Origin: Promethearchaeota archaeon
GTDB lineage: Archaea; Asgardarchaeota; Lokiarchaeia; Sigyniarchaeales; SOKP01
Reading direction: 5' to 3'
Length of the DNA stretch: 64,000 nucleotides
Assembly (NCBI GenBank): GCA_019894975.1
Contig: JAGXNO010000001.1
Location: forward strand, 151,278-215,277
The notes under the pieces are model-generated. The model was not told where the DNA came from, made no database searches, and saw nothing but the letters and a program-made list of their open reading frames with translations. This document shows, in pieces, positions 9,530 to 18,363 of the stretch (the first letter of the stretch is position 1; the number at the start of each line of letters is the position of its first letter). The position numbers were made by a program, and so were the translations under genes.

Positions 9530-10513
9530 ATGGGAAGAAGAAGTAAACCTGAAGTATTTCAAGGAGATTTGAAGAAAAAATTCTATTTTGAAGGTTGGTA
9601 TAACAAAATTGTAGATAAACCAACAGATCATATCTATGCTATTATTCCAGCAATAGCATTGAACAGAAAGGAACAATCTTCACATGCATTTATCCAATTT
9701 TTAGATGGGGTTAATGCAACTGCCGAATATTTTAAATTTCCTTTAGAGGATTTTCAAAATCTTTCTACGGAGCAATTTGAAATTCAGATTGGTAAAAATT
9801 ATTTCTCTTTGGATCGAATTCAATTAGAAATAGACCAGGATAATTTTTCTATTAAGGGAAGTCTTGAATATGTTGATCCGGTTCCATGGCCTAAAAAATT
9901 CCTGCAACCTGGAGTAATGGGGTGGTTTTCTTACATGCCTTTTATGGAAACATATCATGGAATGGTGAGTATGAACCATGAAATTCAAGGAACACTTACA
10001 ATTAATGGCAAGGAAATAAATTTTAACAATGGAAAAGGATATATTGAGAAAGATTGGGGAAAATCCTTCCCAAGTGCATGGATATGGACTCAGTCAAACC
10101 ATTTTTCCAATCCTAACCTTTCATTTATGTTTTCAATAGCCAAAATACCATTTCTTGGAATGAACTTTAACGGTTTTTTAAGCGCGTTATGGCATGAAGG
10201 GAATTTCTATAAATTTGCTACCTATACAAGGGCGAAAGTTAAAACATTAGACATCGAACCAGATAATCTTCATATCATTGTAGAGGATAAGAAATATCGT
10301 CTTGATTTTGAGGTCGCAAAAAAGGGGATAGGCTCAGGACTTCTAAAGGCTCCACAAGAAGGAGTAATGACAGGTCATATAGCTGAAAGCATAAATTCTA
10401 AAATTAAATTACGACTTTTTGATAAAAAGAATGAATCAATAATCATCGATGATTTAGGTGTAAATGCAGGATTAGAAATAAAAGATCCTGAATCACTCAA
10501 ACCCAAAAAATAG
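9530..10513 (+). CDS. tocopherol cyclase-like lipocalin-superfamily protein
   Basis: 327-residue protein with two signatures of the tocopherol-cyclase-like family: an N-terminal FEGWYNKIVD motif (residues about 24-33) and a central GYIEKDWGKSFPSAWIW with the following SNHF (residues about 175-200). The family is related to carotenoid 1,2-hydratase and forms a paired lipocalin-like barrel. In plants it closes the chromanol ring of vitamin E, while many bacterial and archaeal members have no known substrate. The start ATG follows GGTGAGG with good spacing. Its placement after an SCP2-like carrier, and near a geranylgeranyl-reductase-like gene, suggests action on a prenyl lipid or quinone; that part is speculative. 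Confidence 0.72.
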   Translation: MGRRSKPEVFQGDLKKKFYFEGWYNKIVDKPTDHIYAIIPAIALNRKEQSSHAFIQFLDGVNATAEYFKFPLEDFQNLSTEQFEIQIGKNYFSLDRIQLEIDQDNFSIKGSLEYVDPVPWPKKFLQPGVMGWFSYMPFMETYHGMVSMNHEIQGTLTINGKEINFNNGKGYIEKDWGKSFPSAWIWTQSNHFSNPNLSFMFSIAKIPFLGMNFNGFLSALWHEGNFYKFATYTRAKVKTLDIEPDNLHIIVEDKKYRLDFEVAKKGIGSGLLKAPQEGVMTGHIAESINSKIKLRLFDKKNESIIIDDLGVNAGLEIKDPESLKPKK

Positions 10514-10524
10514 CAAATATTAAG

Positions 10525-11211
10525 CTATTTCTTTTCTTCTAACGCTTTTTTTGGGAATAACCGTTCTATCAATTTTACGCTATGGGTATCCATATCATAT
10601 TCTACTAAACCTACTTTAGCAAGTTCCTGCACTGAATGTAACACAAACGCACCACCTATTCCTAGTGTTGTTTTTAACTCATCTCTAGTCATTACTTCTT
10701 TATCACCATGTAATGTAAGGAGTATCCTGTAGTGCGCTTGACCGCTCCAGATCTCCGAAACTAATACAGAATAGATTGAAAGTAAGGCACGAACTCTCTC
10801 AAAATTATATTCTGCGTTCTCTGCTTCCTCAGCAACCTTCATGAATTTCGACAATTCTACTTTAACATTTTGATACTCATCAAGTAATTTCATTTGTTCT
10901 TCCGTCATTGAGCCAATTTTTTGGTCTTTTTCTTGTTTTTCAAGCTCAAGTTTCTTAGTTTCTTCTTCTAATTTTTTCTTATCTATTTCTAATTGTTGCT
11001 TTTCACTTTCTAGAGAATTTTTTTCTTGTTCAAGGAGCATTTTTTCTTTTTCTAATTTCTCTTTCTCACTACTAAGCTCCACTTTATCACTCTCGAGGGT
11101 TAATAACGCAGTTCTAGAGGTTTCTAATACCTCTATAAATTCTTTAAAACTAGATTCAGCAGCTTGAATAGTATTATCAAGAGCACTTAAGGTTTTTTCT
11201 TCATCTTCCAT
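10525..11211 (-). CDS. coiled-coil protein with C-terminal winged-helix domain
   Basis: About 228 residues. Positions about 35-130 form an almost uninterrupted Glu/Lys/Leu heptad coiled coil (many LEKEK and LEQEK turns). The last 80 residues look like a winged helix (TRDELKTTLGIGGAFVLHSVQELAKVGLVEYD). It could be a dimeric DNA-binding or scaffold protein; no named family was recognised. I prefer the ATG at 11211 over the GTG at 11220 because the GTG itself lies in GTGAT, which matches the Shine-Dalgarno variant used elsewhere in the window with 4-nt spacing. It converges with the plus-strand tocopherol-cyclase-like gene, the stops being 11 bp apart. Confidence 0.75.
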   Translation of the reverse strand: MEDEEKTLSALDNTIQAAESSFKEFIEVLETSRTALLTLESDKVELSSEKEKLEKEKMLLEQEKNSLESEKQQLEIDKKKLEEETKKLELEKQEKDQKIGSMTEEQMKLLDEYQNVKVELSKFMKVAEEAENAEYNFERVRALLSIYSVLVSEIWSGQAHYRILLTLHGDKEVMTRDELKTTLGIGGAFVLHSVQELAKVGLVEYDMDTHSVKLIERLFPKKALEEKK

Positions 11212-11393
11212 TGGAATCACAATTTATTTTTATTAATTATTTCTAATATATTTATTTAATTTAAAGTCATTAAAAACAATATTATTTAACTAAATTATAT
11301 TTTAATATTGAAGATTTAAACTTTGAATGATTCATCTTTAATAATTCATTATTATCGATTTTCGATATCAAAAAGGATGCTTAAAATAATATT

Positions 11394-12674
11394 ATGTCTA
11401 TAACCCCTAATGAAGGAGAAAAGGAAACTTTTAAATGGATTAATAAGCAGGGGATAATGTGGAAGTTTAAATTCTACGGTTTCTTTAAGAATCTCAAGTT
11501 TTTTGAACCCTATTTGCTGTTAATCTTTTTGGCATGGGAGATCAACCTATTCCAAATCGGGTTATTAATTGCGATTCAAGAAACATTTACTTTTATTTTC
11601 GAAGTCCCGTCAGGAATGATTGCTGATACAAGGGGTAAAAAGACCGAATTATTATTCTGTTTTGTTTTTTATATTCTCTCTTTTTTCTTTTATTTTATGG
11701 GACCTGATTACTTTATATTAATGATGGGAGCTATGTTTTTCGGTTTAGGGGAGGCTTTCCGCTCAGGAACACATAAAGCGATGGAAATGCAGTGGATGGA
11801 AAGAAATGGAATCCTAAAATATAAATCGTATGTCTATGGCACTACAAGGTCCTATAGTCTATATGGTTCGGCTATTTCAAGTATTTTTGCTATAATCTTT
11901 ATATTAAATATCCCCGAAAATAGATGGATCTTCATTTTAACCATTATTCCTTATATTATTGATTTTATTCTTATTAGTACTTACCCAAATTATATGAATG
12001 AGCACTCACCTAAGAAGGAAAGCTATTGGAAAGACTTCATTGGAGCGTTTAAGGGCTTAAAGATTGTGATTACAGACCGTAAGCTTAGAAAGGGCTTATT
12101 ATCGAATTCTACATATGATGGTATTTTCAAATCTCTTAAAGATTATATACAACCTATAATGAAATTATTCATAGTTGTTTTATTAATTGATCTAGCAATA
12201 CCTAGCTCACCCGAAGAGGAAGAATTCTATTTAACCTTGATTCTTGGTTTAATTTATGCTTTATTTTATTTGGTTTCATCCTTTTCGTCGAAAAATGCCT
12301 ATTTTGTATTAAAAAAAGTAAAATCTTCTAAGTATGCGATGGATACTATATTTTTTATATTCGCAATTCTAATTCTTTTTGAAGCACTCTTACTTTGGTT
12401 TAAGATACCACTTTTAATAATAATTATTTATTTAATTATTTATGTTATATATAATCTCAGAAGACCAATTGGTGTGGATTACTTAGGAGATGTGATGGAA
12501 AAAGATCAAAGAGCAACAATATTAAGTGTGGAAGTATTGCTAAGATCACTTATAATTATCGTTTTAGCCCCTCTATTCGGTTTTATAGCTGAAGTATTTT
12601 CACTTGAGGTATTATTTCTTTGGCTAGCCGTTTTTATGATATTAATAAATCTTGTAATTCTACAAGGTTCATAA
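11394..12674 (+). CDS. MFS transporter
   Basis: 426-residue polytopic membrane protein with about 10-12 hydrophobic helices. The loop between helices 2 and 3 carries the MFS motif in degenerate form (FEVPSGMIADTRGKKTELL), as in the MDR-like group with a 'GxxADRxGRK' motif. Helix 4 has GLGEAFRSGTHKAM, the 'G.g.a..sGt..a' signature of this subgroup. Substrate unknown. It is transcribed alone and converges with peptidase T. The 5' region is AT-rich without a clear ribosome-binding site. Confidence 0.85.
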   Translation: MSITPNEGEKETFKWINKQGIMWKFKFYGFFKNLKFFEPYLLLIFLAWEINLFQIGLLIAIQETFTFIFEVPSGMIADTRGKKTELLFCFVFYILSFFFYFMGPDYFILMMGAMFFGLGEAFRSGTHKAMEMQWMERNGILKYKSYVYGTTRSYSLYGSAISSIFAIIFILNIPENRWIFILTIIPYIIDFILISTYPNYMNEHSPKKESYWKDFIGAFKGLKIVITDRKLRKGLLSNSTYDGIFKSLKDYIQPIMKLFIVVLLIDLAIPSSPEEEEFYLTLILGLIYALFYLVSSFSSKNAYFVLKKVKSSKYAMDTIFFIFAILILFEALLLWFKIPLLIIIIYLIIYVIYNLRRPIGVDYLGDVMEKDQRATILSVEVLLRSLIIIVLAPLFGFIAEVFSLEVLFLWLAVFMILINLVILQGS

Positions 12675-12691
12675 AAAGAAGAAGATATAAA

Positions 12692-13951
12692 TTAGTTATC
12701 AATCCATAGATGTGCTAAATGAATAATAACTTCACTTGCTTTTTGTAATGCTAATGTTGGTATATGTTCCTTTCTTGAATGAATCAACATGCCTCCTGAA
12801 AATATATTCGGAGTAAGAATTCCTCTGGCACTTAATTTGGAGCCATCTGTACCACCCCTTATAGGATTTATAATAGGTTCTAAACCAGTTTCTTCTATGG
12901 CTTGTTTAGCTGTATCAATAATTATTTGCTTTTTTTCTAAGAATTTAACCATGTTTTGATATTGATGTAAAAAATCTATTTCAATTTCTAATCCCGGATA
13001 TCGCACTTCATAAGCATCTTTTAGTTTTTTAATATATTCGATCCGTCTCTGATTACCCTTTTCTTCAAAATCTCTAATTAACACTTTTGCTGTCGCTTCT
13101 TCTGGAATTCCTTGAAATTTTAATAGATGATAAAACCCCTCTCTTTCTTCTGTATGTTGTGGTGATTCCGCTTCAGGGAGTTCACTAAAAAATCTACTTG
13201 CTATTTCTATAGCATTAATCATTTTATTTTTAGCAATTCCGGGGTGGACATTTAAACCTTTAAATGTAAATGTTGCTCGCCAGGCGTCGAAACATTCATA
13301 TTCTAGTTGTCCCATTTCTCCACCATCGACCGTATAACATATTTTCGGTAGTCTTTTCTCATCTACTTTAGTCATCCCTAAACCTGTCTCTTCATCTGGG
13401 GAAAAACATACGAATATCGGTCCATGATCTAATTCAGGATATTTGTGCCAAGCAGCACAAGCAGCCATAATTTCTGCAATCCCTGCTTTATCATCGGCAC
13501 CTAATAAGGTATCTCCCTCAGATGTTATAATATCAAGACCGATATATTCTTCTAGTAGTGGAGAATCATCAAAATGTAATGTTAATCCTTTATCTTGGGC
13601 AAATTTTATCACACTCCCATCATAATTTTGGTGAATTACAGGTTTTACATCTTTTCCACTTACAGCTTCAGAAGTGTCCAAATGAGCTAGTAACCCAATT
13701 GGTGTTTTCTTTTCAAATCCTTTACTTGGAGGTAGATACGCATATAAAAACCCATATTCATCATGAACAATATTCTCAAGATTTAATGCTTTAAGTTCTC
13801 CAACCAATATTTTTCCTAAATCAAATTGGTTTTCTGTGGTGGGAACAGTGTCTCCACTTTCATCTGAAGTGGTCCACACTTTCACATATCTTAAAAATCG
13901 TTCTACAGCATCTTTTAGTAAAAATTCCTGTATCTCTCTTGATAGTTCCAT
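12692..13951 (-). CDS. pepT: peptidase T (tripeptide aminopeptidase)
   Basis: 419-residue M20B metallopeptidase that removes N-terminal residues from tripeptides, at the end of cytosolic protein turnover. All expected zinc-site regions are visible: LLAHLDTSE (His ligand and nearby Asp), LLGADDKAG (bridging Asp), FSPDEETG (catalytic Glu and ligand Glu), YTVDGGEMG (Asp) and GGMLIHSRKEHIP (His). The dimerisation or lid segment contains HPGIAKNKMINA, typical of PepT. Length matches the family (about 410). Single gene on the minus strand. It fits an organism feeding on peptides or recycling protein, with a proteasome gene nearby. Confidence 0.95.
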   Translation of the reverse strand: MELSREIQEFLLKDAVERFLRYVKVWTTSDESGDTVPTTENQFDLGKILVGELKALNLENIVHDEYGFLYAYLPPSKGFEKKTPIGLLAHLDTSEAVSGKDVKPVIHQNYDGSVIKFAQDKGLTLHFDDSPLLEEYIGLDIITSEGDTLLGADDKAGIAEIMAACAAWHKYPELDHGPIFVCFSPDEETGLGMTKVDEKRLPKICYTVDGGEMGQLEYECFDAWRATFTFKGLNVHPGIAKNKMINAIEIASRFFSELPEAESPQHTEEREGFYHLLKFQGIPEEATAKVLIRDFEEKGNQRRIEYIKKLKDAYEVRYPGLEIEIDFLHQYQNMVKFLEKKQIIIDTAKQAIEETGLEPIINPIRGGTDGSKLSARGILTPNIFSGGMLIHSRKEHIPTLALQKASEVIIHLAHLWIDN

Positions 13952-14008
13952 ATTATTGAAAATTAATCCTAAATTTTAAACTTAAATATTATTTTAAGCT
14001 GTTTTATA

Positions 14009-14797
14009 TCATTTTCCCTTGAATATTGGGTCTCTTTTTCCAAGAAATGATCTATTACCTTCTCTATAATCGTACGTCTTCATGTTTTCAGTAAATAAAT
14101 GAAACTCATTTTGTAAAGAGCTTATAAGATCGTTCTTTAAAGAATAGTTTAGCATAGATTTATTATAGCCCAGGCATTTTGTAGGCATTTTTGCTAAGTT
14201 TCTTATATATTCTTGTGACTTTTCTTCAAATTCTTTAAAGGGGTATACTTCATTTATCAATCCAATTTCTAATGCTTCTTTCGCATCAAGGTGGCGCCCA
14301 GTGAAAATAATGTCAGTAGCTCGTGCTAGTCCTATTAATCGGGGAAGAAACCAACTTGCTCCATGCAACATGCAAATTGCTCTGGATGTACGATGATCAC
14401 CTATTTCTAGATTGTCAGCAGCTAGTCGAATATCACAAGCAAGTGCCAGTTCGTATCCCGCTCCTAAGCAATATCCATGTAATACAGCAACAACAGGTAT
14501 TGGTATCGTTCTTATTAAATGGATTAGTTTGTGGTGCGGTAATTTAAATCTTTCATCGAGAGGGGGAAAATCATCCACCATAATTTGAAAATCATCCCCA
14601 GAACAAAAACTTCTACCTGCTCCATTAAAAACAATAACCCGAATAAGTTTATCTTTCAAAATAGATTCGAAAACCTCAAGAATTTCCCTTATTGTAGGAT
14701 ATTGAATAGCGTTTAGTTTTTCTGGACGATTGAGGGTAATAGTACAGACTCCTGATTCTACAGAGTAAATTATATCTTTAAACTCTTTTTCTGGAAT
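14009..14797 (-). CDS. enoyl-CoA hydratase/isomerase family protein, atypical start
   Basis: Crotonase-fold protein, about 262 residues if read from ATT at 14797. The oxyanion-hole segments are present (GRSFCSGDDFQ and HGYCLGAGYELALACDIRLA), and the Glu of the first catalytic position is kept. The second catalytic Glu of classical hydratases is not obvious (IGDHRTSRA). This suggests an isomerase, hydrolase or other crotonase. The first standard start is a TTG at 14659, which would remove the conserved N-terminal strand region (VCTITLNRPEKLNAI). That region is open upstream in frame to a TAG at 14812-14810. Between lie GGAGAG and, 7 nt later, ATT at 14797, so either ATT initiates or the start codon has been lost. 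Confidence 0.82.
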   Translation of the reverse strand: MPEKEFKDIIYSVESGVCTITLNRPEKLNAIQYPTIREILEVFESILKDKLIRVIVFNGAGRSFCSGDDFQIMVDDFPPLDERFKLPHHKLIHLIRTIPIPVVAVLHGYCLGAGYELALACDIRLAADNLEIGDHRTSRAICMLHGASWFLPRLIGLARATDIIFTGRHLDAKEALEIGLINEVYPFKEFEEKSQEYIRNLAKMPTKCLGYNKSMLNYSLKNDLISSLQNEFHLFTENMKTYDYREGNRSFLGKRDPIFKGK

Positions 14798-14851
14798 AGT
14801 TAATCTCTCCTAAATTTATTAGTTTAATAAAACTAATTCTTTGAATAATAT

Positions 14852-14875
14852 TGAATTAAAGAAAAAAAAAGAAAA
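14852..14875 (-). terminator. oligo-T terminator after the ECF-S-like gene
   Basis: Read on the minus strand, the stop of the gene at 14881 is followed within a few bases by a T-rich run (TCTTTTTC, then nine T). Such U-tracts are sufficient for archaeal intrinsic termination. No stem-loop is needed or seen. Confidence 0.45.
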
Positions 14876-14880
14876 AGACT

Positions 14881-15546
14881 TTACCAAAATCCAAACTTTT
14901 CATCTAATTTTGGCCCAAATACAAGGAAATATGGAACGGCAAGATCTAAAGCACCTGCATATAGATTAATTAATGGAGTAAAAATTAATACTGCGGATAC
15001 ACCAGTAATATCCCCTAATCCAAGAACTTCAAGATTAACATAAGGTAAATTTTCTATCCCCCAAACAGTAACAAAAAAGAGGAAATTCATACCAATCATT
15101 ACCAAAATCCGGGCAATGATACTTATAATACCTGTAAGGGCAAAATTCCGAGGATTTCTTACTTTTGAGCTATTAGTTACATTTCTTTCCCATAATTTTA
15201 ATATTAGAAAAGGAATAACTATTAACGGAACTGTAGCACTAAATTTAAATACGGGACCAATCCATCCACTTGGATCAATAAGTAATAGACCAAAAGAACC
15301 AGTTAGACAACTAATTAATCCTGCATAAGTACCAAAAACTAAAAAACAGATTATCCAAACCCAGGATGTTGGGTCAAATAAAGCTATCCCCCAACCAGTA
15401 ATTCTAGATGCGTTAATGATCGGTGAGAGCACAACTGCCATAACAGTAGATAAAGCACCAAAAATAGCACCTCCTGCAAGTTGTATTATTAAATCTGATT
15501 TTTCTGATCTCACAACTTCTATTTCTCCAGCTTTAATTTCAGACAT
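14881..15546 (-). CDS. membrane protein, ECF transporter S-component-like
   Basis: 221-residue integral membrane protein with about 6 hydrophobic segments. The first begins after a charged N-terminal tail (residues 1-22) at LAGGAIFGALSTVMAVVLSP. Size, six-helix layout and the GALSTV-like start of helix 1 resemble substrate-binding S components of energy-coupling-factor vitamin importers. The loop FDPTSWVWIICFLVFGTYAG and the LTGSFGLLLIDPSG segment fit helices 2-3 of that fold. No ECF ATPase or T subunit is in the window, as expected for group II systems that share one module. The ligand is unknown and the assignment is moderate. Confidence 0.55.
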   Translation of the reverse strand: MSEIKAGEIEVVRSEKSDLIIQLAGGAIFGALSTVMAVVLSPIINASRITGWGIALFDPTSWVWIICFLVFGTYAGLISCLTGSFGLLLIDPSGWIGPVFKFSATVPLIVIPFLILKLWERNVTNSSKVRNPRNFALTGIISIIARILVMIGMNFLFFVTVWGIENLPYVNLEVLGLGDITGVSAVLIFTPLINLYAGALDLAVPYFLVFGPKLDEKFGFW

Positions 15547-15819
15547 GGTATACTGTTAATTATTTTGTATATTTTTAATTTGCAGAAATTAGAGATTTCT
15601 ATTTAAATTTACGGGTAATGAAGATCTTTAATCTAATGAAGTTTATAACATATTTTCTTGATAATTTAGAGATTATTCGAACTTTCCTTTAATTTAACAT
15701 ATTGAAATATATAAATTAGTGATAAAGTGTTAAATTAAAACCTTTTCTTATTCCAGATTTTAATATTTAATCTACCCATTTTTGGAGATAGAAACAAAAA
15801 TGAATATGGTAAGGAACGT

Positions 15820-15930
15820 ATGAAAAAACTCTTAGCATATCCAGAAAAACATAAAATGCTTATTGACAAAGCTTATGATGAAGCTTGGCAAATTTATGTT
15901 GAACAGCTTTCTAAGTATCAAGCAAATTAA
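15820..15930 (+). CDS. small ORF, 36 residues, unknown
   Basis: ATG at 15820 to TAA at 15930 encodes a 36-residue helical, charged peptide (begins MKKLLAYPEKHKMLIDKAYD and ends in QLSKYQAN). Amino-acid use is like that of real genes here, and the same frame is open further upstream (GDRNKNEYGKER), so a longer product from a non-ATG start is possible. It is convergent with the RfcL gene, with 12 bp between stops. No family recognised; it could be chance. Confidence 0.35.
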   Translation: MKKLLAYPEKHKMLIDKAYDEAWQIYVEQLSKYQAN

Positions 15931-15942
15931 AAATTAGATAAT

Positions 15943-17304
15943 CTATTTCAACATTTTTTTTTGTTTTGCATCTAATTCCAGCCAATCACTAACATTCTTG
16001 AGTTGTTTTCTTGAAGATGTGCACAATATCTTTAAAAATGGGAGTAAATTCCGGATAAAATCTACCTGGGAGATCTCATATTTTTTCTGTAACTTCTCAA
16101 CAAAATCTTTTTGTGTACTATTTAAGGAAAAATAGCTACCCGTAGTATATCTTGGAAAAACTACCCTTCGAAACCCTTTTGCTTCTGGAGTTTCTTTCCT
16201 TGATAACGCAACCCCCCCCGCAAAGAGGTCGAAAAAGTATGGCAATAATCCCCAATATTGATTAGTTTGGATTCTACTAAATATTTCGTCTGCTAATGAG
16301 AGATTTTCAAACGCATTCGCAAGTTCCTCATTAGTTTTAATGAATGTTGGAAGGTTTTCATTGACCCATTTATACAAGAAATTATAATCAACATCAGATT
16401 TATCCGTTAAATTTCGAGCACCTCTTAAAGAACTTACCTGAAATAAGTCTCTTATAAGGGTAAAAATTTCTTCAAAAGAATCCCTCCGTAAACTAAGAAT
16501 AAGTTCTCTAATATTACCATCCATTTTACCTTGAGTTATTCCTTGGAGATCATTAATAACTCCTCTTAAATCTCCACTATTCTTATCAATTAATAATTCT
16601 AAGTCTTCTTCTTTCAGTTGGGTTATATTTTCTTTTTTAAGGATATTCTTAGCAATTATTAATACTTCTTCTTTAGGCAAAGAATGGACTTCAAATCTAC
16701 GAATATTATTATACAAAGGTTGGAGATTTGACTTATATTCGTTTGAACACATAATAATTGGGAATTGAGTGTTCTGTACTAATTCAATAATAGTTGGAAC
16801 TGCACCTCTATCTTGAACACCGTAAATTCCATCTACTTCATCAATAAGGATGAGTTTCTCTTTGGATTCGCTAATAAAATCCATGATTCCACGTGATTTA
16901 GATGTTTCTTTTAATCTGTCTTCTAAGGCTTTTCTTGTTCTTGTATCAGACGCATTTGTTTCTACAACTTCCATGCTAAAGTCATTTGCAAGCGCAAATA
17001 CAATTGAAGTTTTTCCGATTCCTGGAGGACCCTCTAAAAGAACAGCTGCTTTATCTGTCTCAATTTGAATATAATCCTTTTGTTCCTTTTCAATAACGGT
17101 TTTATTCTGTTCTTTTATCTTAGCATTTTCTCTATTTATTCTTTTTCTTTCAATAAAAAAATTTGTAATAAAGCTGGTTAATTCTTCAGCAAGCTTCACT
17201 CTTTGACCATTTGCTCTTGCAGTAGGTAAAGCCATATCTTTCAAGCTTTTTGGTCGATACTTTTCCACCCATACCGTATCAGTTTTCTTAGAAATTTTAT
17301 TCAC
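15943..17304 (-). CDS. rfcL: replication factor C large subunit
   Basis: 453-residue AAA+ clamp-loader large subunit; with small subunits it opens PCNA and loads it on DNA at replication and repair sites. Visible: the N-terminal VEKYRPKSL box II, a Lys/Glu-rich insert typical of archaeal RfcL (residues about 50-85), Walker A GPPGIGKT (92-99), NASDTRTR sensor region, Walker B LILIDEVDG, and sensor-1 IIMCSNE. The Rfc collar domain follows. The C-terminus is basic (DAKQKKMLK) and I do not see a clear PIP box. GTG start at 17304, abutting the stop of the preceding RFC gene. It is the last gene of the GNAT-rfcS-rfcS2-rfcL operon. Confidence 0.93.
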   Translation of the reverse strand: MNKISKKTDTVWVEKYRPKSLKDMALPTARANGQRVKLAEELTSFITNFFIERKRINRENAKIKEQNKTVIEKEQKDYIQIETDKAAVLLEGPPGIGKTSIVFALANDFSMEVVETNASDTRTRKALEDRLKETSKSRGIMDFISESKEKLILIDEVDGIYGVQDRGAVPTIIELVQNTQFPIIMCSNEYKSNLQPLYNNIRRFEVHSLPKEEVLIIAKNILKKENITQLKEEDLELLIDKNSGDLRGVINDLQGITQGKMDGNIRELILSLRRDSFEEIFTLIRDLFQVSSLRGARNLTDKSDVDYNFLYKWVNENLPTFIKTNEELANAFENLSLADEIFSRIQTNQYWGLLPYFFDLFAGGVALSRKETPEAKGFRRVVFPRYTTGSYFSLNSTQKDFVEKLQKKYEISQVDFIRNLLPFLKILCTSSRKQLKNVSDWLELDAKQKKMLK

Positions 17305-18351
17305 CTACAGATATTGACTGTATAAACAAATTTTTGATAATAAAGCAGATATTTGTATGTCACTGTCTCGACTATTAATCGCTCTGAAATCAGCATCCGC
17401 TATTAAATTAATCATTTTACTTCTCACATGTTTACTTAGAGGCAATTTATTAATTTCCTTAAGTAAAAGATTGAATAATTCATTAGATGTATACTTATAA
17501 TTGGTTATGATTTTACGGGCTAACTCCCTTGATTTTGGAAAATCACCTTTTAGTGATATTAATAGAAGGCTCCTTATTAGGTCATTTTGAAATCTCTGAG
17601 CATTTTCATACAAAATATTTTTATCGATCTTATCTCCAGGGATACTGCTTAACTGTAAAATATCGATCGCTTGAAAGATTTTTCCCTCAGAAATTTTAAA
17701 TAATACTTCAATAGCATCAGAAGAAACCTCAATTGATTCATTTTCGGCAATATCGTTTATTAATTTACGAAAATGTTCAAATTTGACTCGAGGAATTAAA
17801 AATATTTGACACCTACTTATAATAGGGTCAATTATACTCGAAATTTTTGGAGTAATTAAAATCATTCTACAATTTGAACCATATTTTTCCATTAATCTTC
17901 TGAATCCCTGTTGGTTGTTACCTATAGCTTCAAAATTTTTCACAACTAAAATCTTAAAGGGAGCATCTCCTAACACTTTCAACTGAACAAAAGGTTTTAC
18001 CTTAACTTGGATAAATGCAGGAGTTGTGATCCTTCTTCCCGCGATACTCCCAATTTTGCTTGTCGATACGTATGCCTCCGATCTAGCTAATTTTCTTTCT
18101 TCTTCACTTAACGGAACATTTGCATAAACCAGTTTAAAGTTGGCATCAAATTCTCTACCTAAGAATTCTTTTGAAAACATTGAGGCTAGAGTTGTTTTCC
18201 CGATACCCTCAGCCCCAATTAATAATAAATGTGGAAAATTTCTTCTTGTTATAAAATTCTTTAACGCTTCTTTAATTTCATGCCGACCACAAATTTGATC
18301 TAAACTCTTTGGATAATACTTAATTCTCCATATGGGTATTTCTTCGCTCAA
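17305..18351 (-). CDS. divergent RFC small-subunit-like clamp loader protein
   Basis: 348-residue AAA+ protein between rfcS and rfcL. Walker A is intact (GAEGIGKT, residues 46-53) and the arginine-finger motif SRC is present (IIDPIISRCQIF). Walker B is degenerate: where catalytic subunits have DEAD-like residues this has ILVVKNFEAIG, so the acidic metal and catalytic residues are Lys and Asn. An insert of about 40 residues follows the first beta-alpha unit (residues about 70-125). This pattern fits a subunit that binds nucleotide and supplies an arginine finger but does not itself hydrolyse ATP, comparable to non-catalytic members of eukaryotic RFC or bacterial delta-prime. TTG start at 18351, 12 bp after the rfcS stop. 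Confidence 0.85.
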   Translation of the reverse strand: MSEEIPIWRIKYYPKSLDQICGRHEIKEALKNFITRRNFPHLLLIGAEGIGKTTLASMFSKEFLGREFDANFKLVYANVPLSEEERKLARSEAYVSTSKIGSIAGRRITTPAFIQVKVKPFVQLKVLGDAPFKILVVKNFEAIGNNQQGFRRLMEKYGSNCRMILITPKISSIIDPIISRCQIFLIPRVKFEHFRKLINDIAENESIEVSSDAIEVLFKISEGKIFQAIDILQLSSIPGDKIDKNILYENAQRFQNDLIRSLLLISLKGDFPKSRELARKIITNYKYTSNELFNLLLKEINKLPLSKHVRSKMINLIADADFRAINSRDSDIQISALLSKICLYSQYL

Positions 18352-18363
18352 ATTTTCAAATTC

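Noticed and set aside
17305-18351. RFC small-subunit-like gene as a pseudogene
   Set aside because: Walker B is degenerate, but the frame is intact over 348 residues with Walker A and SRC preserved, which fits a functional non-hydrolysing subunit better.
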